A program made the translations under genes and the position numbers. A stretch of DNA of 64,000 nucleotides from Thalassoglobus sp. JC818 (GTDB lineage: Bacteria > Planctomycetota > Planctomycetia > Planctomycetales > Planctomycetaceae), in NCBI RefSeq assembly GCF_040717535.1, contig NZ_JBFEFI010000011.1, positions 1-64,000 of the forward strand, given 5' to 3'. A model generated the notes under the pieces. That model ran no database searches and had not been told where the DNA came from. It was given only the letters and a program-made list of their open reading frames with translations. Below are positions 58,013 to 64,000 of the stretch, in pieces; positions within the stretch are counted from its first letter, which is position 1; each line of letters opens with the position of its first letter.

Positions 58013-59593
58013 CTACCACGCACAGCTTGAACAACCTGACCCACAGCAAGAGTCGAGTAGAGCGAGCGCAGAAGGTGTGACGGCCAGACCTCCTTTGGAT
58101 GTGCATCGCAGCTCGGACGGCATCGCCAGACCGACCGCATAGACGGCGTCGATCGTCTCATCCAGCGGAATCGGATTCGGGTAGCCGCCGAGGACCAAAT
58201 CGGCATTCACAAAAGCACTCGCTGCTGCTGTGCCGTTGCGTGTGTGGCAGGGAATCTCGACCATGCCGTGCAGTAAATCGCAAACGGTCCCCATTGTATT
58301 CTGAAATGAAATCGCGGCCGCATCACAGGCTTGACGGGCCGACCCACCCACAGCATCGACGATGGCTGCTGCTGCCATCGCTCCTGATGCTCCGATCTCA
58401 ACCTGACATCCTGCGACTTCTGCAGCGAACGTGGCGCGGATGGCGAGAATTGAGCCAATCGCTCCGGCGGTTAAGAATGCTTTCGCGATTTGCTCGTCAT
58501 CGAGGTTTCGTTCTTCGACGAGTGTCAGCAATGCGCCGGGTATCACGCCTGCTGAACCTCCCGTGGGGGCGGCGCAGACGACTCCCATTGCTCCGTCGAC
58601 GTGCATGACCGCCATCGCTCGAGCAGCTGCGCGAGTATGTAAACTTCGCACGGACAGCTTTCCTTCTGACTCTGCAGCAAAGATCGCACCTGCACATGCA
58701 GGAAGAAGTTGCAGCCCTTTGAAGTCGAGTGCCAGCCCTCGCTCGACCGATTGAACCATGATGGAATAGCGTCTCAATGATTCGGCAATCACTTCATCGG
58801 GTGTTAGTCCGAGAAGATGGGATTCGTACTCGAGTGCCAACTGCCCTAAGCTGACTTGTCGCTCTTCACACATTTGAACGATCTGCGCAGCACTAGTGTA
58901 AATCGGCTCTTTCTGTTGAGGAAAATAGACGGGCGAGGATTCCCAAATTCGTATCTCCGGATCGCAATTCGCAAGTACTTTTCGCATCTCCAAACCAAGG
59001 GACTCGTGGCTGCTCCATGTGAGGCGAACGGTGCTTCCATCCGGATTGCCAGCTTGTTCCTCGATGTCTGTAAACTTCCTCGAAAGTAGATCCAACACTT
59101 CTGTTTTGTTTTCGCTTGAAGTCACAATAAGAGATTCCCATGCCGTTCCATTAAACAGTACGGGAACGTGATCAATATGAGTGATCTCGACCTCTCCTCC
59201 TCCGACTGAGCGGGCGACGATTTCCACGCGACGACCATCGTTCCCGGTGAGTTGCATTTCAACGGTGTTGGGATGGTCGGCGTGTTTCAGGGGCCGTACT
59301 TCGAATTGAAGATCGAGTCCGGTCGACGCCGCTTCGGCAAGCGATGAATGAAAGAGTTCGTCGGTGAGATCTTTGCCCATCAACCCCATGGCAAATCCGC
59401 GATCAGCACCTTGCGGAACGTAGGTCACACAATATGACCCGTTCGGGTCAAAGGCCAGAACGGCGCTGGCTGGGACGCTCCCGAGAATTGATCGTGCCAT
59501 GCAGCCAATATGGTAAGCCCCAGCTGTGTGCGAGCTCGATGGACCACGCATGACGGGTCCCAGCACATGATTGAAAATACTGATCGTCTTCAT
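58013..59593 (-). CDS. sdaA: Iron-sulfur L-serine dehydratase (single-chain)
   Basis: Deaminates L-serine to pyruvate and ammonia using a [4Fe-4S] cluster. The single chain of 526 residues contains the N-terminal beta domain (FNHVLGPVMRGPSSSHTAGA) and the C-terminal alpha domain (GCAGAIFAAESEGKL and NTMGTVCDLLHGMVEIPCHT). Cys396, Cys438 and Cys449 have the 42- and 11-residue spacing I recall for the cluster ligands of the Legionella enzyme. The C-terminal end is unusually Cys-rich (DSCCGSGCSSCAW); a C-terminal Cys enters the active site in that relative. The ATG at 59593 was chosen over the reading from 59605. The gene stands alone. Confidence 0.93.
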   Translation of the reverse strand: MKTISIFNHVLGPVMRGPSSSHTAGAYHIGCMARSILGSVPASAVLAFDPNGSYCVTYVPQGADRGFAMGLMGKDLTDELFHSSLAEAASTGLDLQFEVRPLKHADHPNTVEMQLTGNDGRRVEIVARSVGGGEVEITHIDHVPVLFNGTAWESLIVTSSENKTEVLDLLSRKFTDIEEQAGNPDGSTVRLTWSSHESLGLEMRKVLANCDPEIRIWESSPVYFPQQKEPIYTSAAQIVQMCEERQVSLGQLALEYESHLLGLTPDEVIAESLRRYSIMVQSVERGLALDFKGLQLLPACAGAIFAAESEGKLSVRSLHTRAAARAMAVMHVDGAMGVVCAAPTGGSAGVIPGALLTLVEERNLDDEQIAKAFLTAGAIGSILAIRATFAAEVAGCQVEIGASGAMAAAAIVDAVGGSARQACDAAAISFQNTMGTVCDLLHGMVEIPCHTRNGTAAASAFVNADLVLGGYPNPIPLDETIDAVYAVGLAMPSELRCTSKGGLAVTPSALALLDSCCGSGCSSCAW

Positions 59594-59860
59594 GAGACAG
59601 GCCATCTCCGAATTAATGACGCTCGAGCTGGCGTCTGGTCACACCTGCAGCAACAGTTCTACAAATTCAGTTGCATCATCTCGTCCAATCGTGATCGAAA
59701 GGAGACGTCGACATCGTACCTGTTTTGATGTCATTCATCGATCACATTCTCGGTCTTCGCTGATTCATGAATTCTCTCAATGACATAGAAACATCGAGAA
59801 CAAGAAGCAATTGATGCCGAGATGGCTTCGAACACAGAGTCGCGAGAGCAGCGGAAGCGG

Positions 59861-61306
59861 TCAGTTCTCTCCCATTGCAGCCATGAGCGCCTGCACTGTT
59901 TCTGGAGATGGTTTGAAAGATCCCGGGCGGTGACCTTCACCGATCAGAACTGGTGTCCAGCCAGATTTGTTCTTGTGATTCCAGAGCGCAGGATCGGCAC
60001 CTTGAGCAGCGAGGAATTCGATCACTTCGGGAAAACACCGATAAGCAGCACCGTGCATTGCGGTCTCCCGGTTTTTGTCGACCGTATTCACATCGAGACC
60101 GTGAGCAATGAGATACTTCAAGGTCTCAATGACTTCAGGTTCCGTGCCAGCCTCTTCGCCGACTGCTCTCACTCCAACACCGGCTGCTGCCATCAACGCT
60201 GTACAGCCATCGACATTCGGAATCGTCGGATCTGCTCCGAGTTCCACGAGAAGTTTCAGATAGTCGAGGTCTGCGTTTTTGGATGCCAGTAGAAAAGGAG
60301 TCGCTCCCTCATGACTCAGAACAGCCCGCCCCTTTTTTCCGTCTTTCAATCTCAAATTCACGTCAGCCCCAGACGCGACGAGCGCTCGCACAAACTGCAA
60401 TGACGTCAGATGCCCAGAACCTCGAGGAGGAGGATCGCCATCGGCTCCCTCTCCACGTGCAGGTTTTCGAACCCACGACATCGCATGCAGAGGTGCGAAT
60501 CCACTTCTCTGGTCGTTGGGATCAGCTCCGGCTTCAATCAGCATCATTGCCAGTTCGAAGTGTCCACTTTCGACTGCGAGTGTGAGTGCTGAAGTTCCTT
60601 TGCGAGGCGCACGAGCCCCGGGCCTTGTTTGTTCCATGACTGCATTGACGTCGACGCCAGCAGCCAACAGCCGGTGAACAACATCCGCATGTCCATTCCG
60701 GGCAGCAAACATCATCGCTGTGAATCCTGACTTCAACGAGCGATTCAGATCGGCTCCGCCTTCGATCAAAGCGTCGACCGCTTGAACATTTCCTCTCGCT
60801 GCTGCCCACATCAATGCGGTTTGTCCACTCCGCTCAGCGACTTCGGGATTTGCCCCATGTTTCAGAAGATGCCGAATCCCCTCAGCAGATCCTGTCCGAG
60901 CTGCGATCATGAGTGGAGTTTCGCCGCCAGAAAGCTCGTAGGTTGCATCAGCGCCTGCTTCGAGCAGTGCCGCGATTGATTCCGCAGAACCGCTTTCGCA
61001 TGCGATGATGAGTGGAGTAATTCCGTAACGAGTCTTGGAATTCGGATCGCTGTCTTTCAATAGAAGCAGTTTGACCACATCGACACGATCGCCGAAGACA
61101 GCCCAATGCAGAGCAGTCATTCCGTCGGGTTGACTGGCGGCGATGGGCGAGTTGCTTTCCAACAGCCGCGCGACTTCATCCCAATCCTGAGCTTCGGCCG
61201 CGTCAGGGAGAGCTGTCGAATTCGGATCAACTTCACCAGCGCAAGAATGCGTCGCGAATAGCCCGAAGGAGATTATCAAGACTGTCAGAAACAACGCTCG
61301 ATTCAT
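59861..61306 (-). CDS. Exported ankyrin-repeat protein
   Basis: A 481-residue protein with a signal peptide (ALFLTVLIISFGLFATHSCAG) and about eleven ankyrin repeats filling the rest. Typical units are GMTALHWAVFGDRVDVVKLL, GITPLIIACESGSAESIAAL and GETPLMIAARTGSAEGIRHL; later repeats are longer and less regular. Ankyrin domains bind partner proteins, here on the outer side of the cytoplasmic membrane. The start at 61306 was chosen because it puts the signal peptide at the N-terminus and avoids overlap with the DUF1552 gene. It is the third gene of a DUF1592-DUF1552-ankyrin series with short spacing (37 bp), so it is probably co-transcribed and may act with those proteins. Confidence 0.9.
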   Translation of the reverse strand: MNRALFLTVLIISFGLFATHSCAGEVDPNSTALPDAAEAQDWDEVARLLESNSPIAASQPDGMTALHWAVFGDRVDVVKLLLLKDSDPNSKTRYGITPLIIACESGSAESIAALLEAGADATYELSGGETPLMIAARTGSAEGIRHLLKHGANPEVAERSGQTALMWAAARGNVQAVDALIEGGADLNRSLKSGFTAMMFAARNGHADVVHRLLAAGVDVNAVMEQTRPGARAPRKGTSALTLAVESGHFELAMMLIEAGADPNDQRSGFAPLHAMSWVRKPARGEGADGDPPPRGSGHLTSLQFVRALVASGADVNLRLKDGKKGRAVLSHEGATPFLLASKNADLDYLKLLVELGADPTIPNVDGCTALMAAAGVGVRAVGEEAGTEPEVIETLKYLIAHGLDVNTVDKNRETAMHGAAYRCFPEVIEFLAAQGADPALWNHKNKSGWTPVLIGEGHRPGSFKPSPETVQALMAAMGEN

Positions 61307-61343
61307 CCATCCACCCCACTTCGTTTGCATCGACGAACTCGCG

Positions 61344-62690
61344 TTAAAGACTGAGTGGCTCAAACAATTCATCCGCAGGTCGGGTGCTATCGGAGAATGA
61401 GTCCATTTCGATTCCGACCTTATTCAGCAATGACAGGTGCAAGTTGGCCATCGGGGTATGTTTTTCATATACGACATGCCGTCCTCCCTGCATGTTGCCA
61501 GCAGCACCACCAGCGACGATGATCGGCAGGTCGGTGTGATCGTGGGCATCAGGGTCGCCCATACCACTTCCGTAGAGATACAGAGAATGATCCAGCAGCG
61601 AGCCATTCCCTTCAGGACAGGCAGCCATTTTCTCTACGAACTCAGCAAACAGCGAGACATGGAACTGATTGATCTTCGAGAGCTTTTCCAGCTTCTCGGG
61701 ATTCTTTCCATGGTGCGAAACTGGATGATGCGGGTCTGGAACACCGATCTCCGGATATGTACGTGTGCTGGCTTCCCGAGCCAACTGAAAAGAGACAACT
61801 CGCGTGATGTCTCCCTGGAGAGCCAAAAGCTGCAGGTCGAACATGAGTCGCGCATGTTCTGCATACTCGGCTGGAACTCCAACCGGACGATCGAGGTCGG
61901 GCAGCGGATTTTCGTTGACATTGCTCTCCGCTCGCTGAATTCGTTTTTCAACTTCGCGAATGCTTTCGAAATAGTCATCGAAGCGGTTTCGGTCATTCGC
62001 TCCCAACTGCAATTTGAATCGCCGCATCTCAGACGTCACTGCATCGAGAAGACTGGCCCGGCGTTGAAGTGCTTCGCGTCGATCAACAGTTGATCCCCCT
62101 TCTCCAAACAGGCTTTCGAAGACGAGTCGCGGATGCGCTTCAGCTGGGAGTGGAGAAGTGGGTGATGACCAGGAGAGATAATTCTGATAGACACACGCGT
62201 AGCCGTTATCGCACTGCCCTGCGTTGTCTAAGAGATCCATCGCGAGTTCGAGCGAGGGCAATTGAGTGTGTTGGCCCAAATGCTTCGCAGCAATCTGATC
62301 GACAGTCGTTCCGAGGAAGTAATCCGAGCTTTCCGTACGTCGCGCGGTCGCTGCGCTTAAAAACGCAGAGTTCGAAGTCGCATGCGAACCGGGATAAGCG
62401 TTTCGAAGTTCCAGCCCGCTCACGACGGCTGTCTGGTCGCGAACGTTTTGCAGCGGTTGCAGAGTAAACGGAAGATCGTCGAGTGTGTCTCCCGTCGGCG
62501 TCCAATCGACAGGGTTATACCCCATTGGAATGTAGACGTATCCAAGCCGACGCAGTTGGGTCGGAGATGCGGCTGTTTCTGCGAGGCTTGTGCTCGCAGG
62601 GATCATTGCGTCCAAAAGAGGAAGTGCGAACGCGGCACCTGCTCCTCGCAACAACGTTCGTCGCGAAATGGATTTTCGAGTGTTGATCAT
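61344..62690 (-). CDS. Tat-exported DUF1552 protein
   Basis: A 448-residue DUF1552 protein with a twin-arginine signal (SISRRTLLRGAGAAFALPLL). Landmarks are LGYVYIPMGYNPVDWTPTGD and YVYIPMG near the N-terminus, and LDHSLYLYGSGMGDPDAHDH with LPIIVAGGAAG and GGRHV near the C-terminus. The fold is distantly related to DUF1501 proteins; the reaction is not known. Its ATG overlaps the stop of the DUF1592 gene (ATGA at 62687-62690), so translation is probably coupled. It is followed by the ankyrin gene. Such DUF1592-DUF1552 pairs are characteristic of Planctomycetes and Verrucomicrobia. Confidence 0.93.
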   Translation of the reverse strand: MINTRKSISRRTLLRGAGAAFALPLLDAMIPASTSLAETAASPTQLRRLGYVYIPMGYNPVDWTPTGDTLDDLPFTLQPLQNVRDQTAVVSGLELRNAYPGSHATSNSAFLSAATARRTESSDYFLGTTVDQIAAKHLGQHTQLPSLELAMDLLDNAGQCDNGYACVYQNYLSWSSPTSPLPAEAHPRLVFESLFGEGGSTVDRREALQRRASLLDAVTSEMRRFKLQLGANDRNRFDDYFESIREVEKRIQRAESNVNENPLPDLDRPVGVPAEYAEHARLMFDLQLLALQGDITRVVSFQLAREASTRTYPEIGVPDPHHPVSHHGKNPEKLEKLSKINQFHVSLFAEFVEKMAACPEGNGSLLDHSLYLYGSGMGDPDAHDHTDLPIIVAGGAAGNMQGGRHVVYEKHTPMANLHLSLLNKVGIEMDSFSDSTRPADELFEPLSL

Positions 62691-64000
62691 TCTGCGGTCC
62701 TCATCTGAAATGGCTGGCTCAACACGATTCCTTTGATGATCGACGAAAACTGATACTCATGATCAGCTGCCCTGCGGACGATCTTGCGAATCTCGGGCGC
62801 ATCGCGAAACTCAATACCGCGTCCCAGTGCAAACGTCAGCAGTTTTTCCGTCAGCGTGCTCACGAAAATTTCCGGATGCTCGACAAGGTGGTTCTCGAGA
62901 TCCTCGATTCCGGAGATCGGCTGCCCATCGGGGAAGAGTCCTGAAGTGTCAATTTCTTCGCTCTGATCGAATTCTCGCCAACGGCCCACAGCATCGAAAT
63001 GCTCGAGTGCGAAACCGATCGGATCAATCAAGTCGTGACAGCTAGCACACGCGGGGTTCGCTCTGTGTTCTGCCAATCGTTCGCGTACTGTGACGGCGGC
63101 GTCTTTGGTTTCTTCTTTGAGCGATGGAATGTTCGGAGGCGGCGGAGGTGGAGGAGTTCCCATCAGGTTTTCAAGTATCCAACTTCCCCGGATCGTGGGA
63201 GAAGTTCGCGTGGCGTATGAGGTCACTGCCAGCACGCTGCCTTGCCGCAGTAGTCCCCCGCGTCGGCTTTGCTCATCGACTTTGACCGGTCGAAAATGAC
63301 TGCCGAAGACATGCGGTATTCCGTAATGCTGGGCGAGACGTTCGTTCAGAAACGTCGTGTCCGTTTGAATTAGATCGAGAACATTTCTGTCCTCGCGGAG
63401 TACACGCTGAAAATGCAGCTCGGTTTCGCGTCGAAGAGCTTTCCTCAAGTTGTCGTCGAAGTTTGGAAACAGACGCCGGTCGGGACGAAAGGAATCGAGG
63501 TTGCGAAGATACAGCCACTGTGCAGCGAAGTTGTCAACAAGTGAGTCAGAACGGCTGTCCGCCAGCATCCGGTCGACCTGAGCGTTCAACACAGTCGGAT
63601 CAGAGAGCTGACCTTCTGATGCGAGCGTGAGAAGTTCATCGTCGGGGAGGCTGCTCCAGAGAAAGAACGACAGCTGCGAAGCAAGTTCGAGATCGGAGAC
63701 CGGATAGATTTCTCCGCTCCCAACACCTTCAGGCACAGCAATTGAGCGAAAGAGGAAATGGGGATTCACTAGAATTGTTGCAATTGCCGACTCGATCCCC
63801 GCTTCGAAACCATCGGCCAAGTTGCGTTCATCAAAGAAGCGCATGGGGATTTCGAGATCACTTTCCGTCACTGGACGGCGATACGCCAACCGCATCAATC
63901 GCGACAGAATGTTCTTCGCACAGGCTTCTTCGTCTTCGGGACCGTTCGGAAGTACGGTGAAGATTTGCCGTCGACTGGCTGTATCTCCCGGTCCCTCAGC
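62687..64000 (-). CDS. DUF1592/DUF1588/DUF1585 protein, cut by the window end
   Basis: C-terminal part of a DUF1587/1592-type protein; the frame is open to the window edge, so the 5' end lies beyond 64000. The visible 437 codons include the DUF1595 end (CAKNILSRLMRLAYRRPVTE), DUF1592 (ILVNPHFLFRSIA, LASQLSFFLWSSLPDDELL), DUF1588 (GILRQGSVLAVT-like RRGGLLRQGSVLAVTSYATR, and CASCHDLIDPIGFALEHFD with a CxxCH) and DUF1585 (LTEKLLTFALGRGIEFRD). Such proteins usually begin with a cytochrome c-like domain, which would be outside the window. It is the first visible gene of the operon with DUF1552 and the ankyrin protein. Confidence 0.93.
   Translation of the reverse strand, partial: AEGPGDTASRRQIFTVLPNGPEDEEACAKNILSRLMRLAYRRPVTESDLEIPMRFFDERNLADGFEAGIESAIATILVNPHFLFRSIAVPEGVGSGEIYPVSDLELASQLSFFLWSSLPDDELLTLASEGQLSDPTVLNAQVDRMLADSRSDSLVDNFAAQWLYLRNLDSFRPDRRLFPNFDDNLRKALRRETELHFQRVLREDRNVLDLIQTDTTFLNERLAQHYGIPHVFGSHFRPVKVDEQSRRGGLLRQGSVLAVTSYATRTSPTIRGSWILENLMGTPPPPPPPNIPSLKEETKDAAVTVRERLAEHRANPACASCHDLIDPIGFALEHFDAVGRWREFDQSEEIDTSGLFPDGQPISGIEDLENHLVEHPEIFVSTLTEKLLTFALGRGIEFRDAPEIRKIVRRAADHEYQFSSIIKGIVLSQPFQMRTAE

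Overview
The window looks like chromosomal DNA of a planctomycete (Planctomycetota, Planctomycetales-like), of moderate GC by eye. The evidence is the set of families it carries: two DUF1549/DUF1553 proteins with a haem-type CxxCH motif, a DUF1501 protein, a DUF1592-DUF1552-ankyrin operon, a sulfatase, a Tat-exported Gfo/Idh/MocA oxidoreductase, a giant cell-surface protein with the LEPR-XLL motif, and an ECF sigma factor with a transmembrane C-terminal extension. The genus cannot be fixed from the sequence alone.

Layout. 0.8-9 kb: PAP2 phosphatase, secreted TPR protein, purine nucleoside phosphorylase, ABC-2 permease, M20 peptidase and an exported GH-A-type glycoside hydrolase, which ends at a strong hairpin terminator. 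9-17 kb: a DUF1549/1553 protein and a 1388-residue surface metallopeptidase whose P-domain pair has been duplicated with no base differences seen over about 735 bp. 17-26 kb: FtsK, then sulfatase, DUF1549/DUF1553 and DUF1501 on the plus strand. 26-32 kb, minus strand: an ECF sigma factor fused through a membrane segment to an STN-like domain, a separate exported protein carrying the same domain, an exported arginine deiminase and an oxidoreductase. 32-37 kb: an efflux locus, with an AaeX/AaeA/AaeB-like operon facing a NodT-type outer-membrane factor and a small two-helix potassium channel.

37-45.5 kb is the accessory part: an AlkD-like protein, several hypothetical proteins, an exported GH-like/DUF4185 protein, three copies of a dispersed palindromic repeat, at least one frameshifted gene remnant and a possible RHS-type remnant. 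45.5-59.6 kb is core metabolism: gatB, a LysR regulator upstream of gltB and gltD (glutamate synthase), a class I/II aminotransferase, tRNA-Val(TAC) and an iron-sulfur L-serine dehydratase. From 59.9 kb to the edge is the minus-strand operon DUF1592 (cut by the window end), DUF1552, ankyrin protein.

How the genes work together. The planctomycete-specific exported proteins, sulfatase and glycoside hydrolases fit a cell that degrades sulfated or complex polysaccharides. GltB/GltD, serine dehydratase and the aminotransferase belong to amino-acid nitrogen metabolism. The most unusual item is the membrane-anchored sigma factor with its own STN-like extracytoplasmic domain beside a stand-alone STN-like protein; it could be a single-chain replacement for the usual receptor/anti-sigma/sigma chain. 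No CRISPR array, intact insertion sequence, prophage or rRNA gene was seen.
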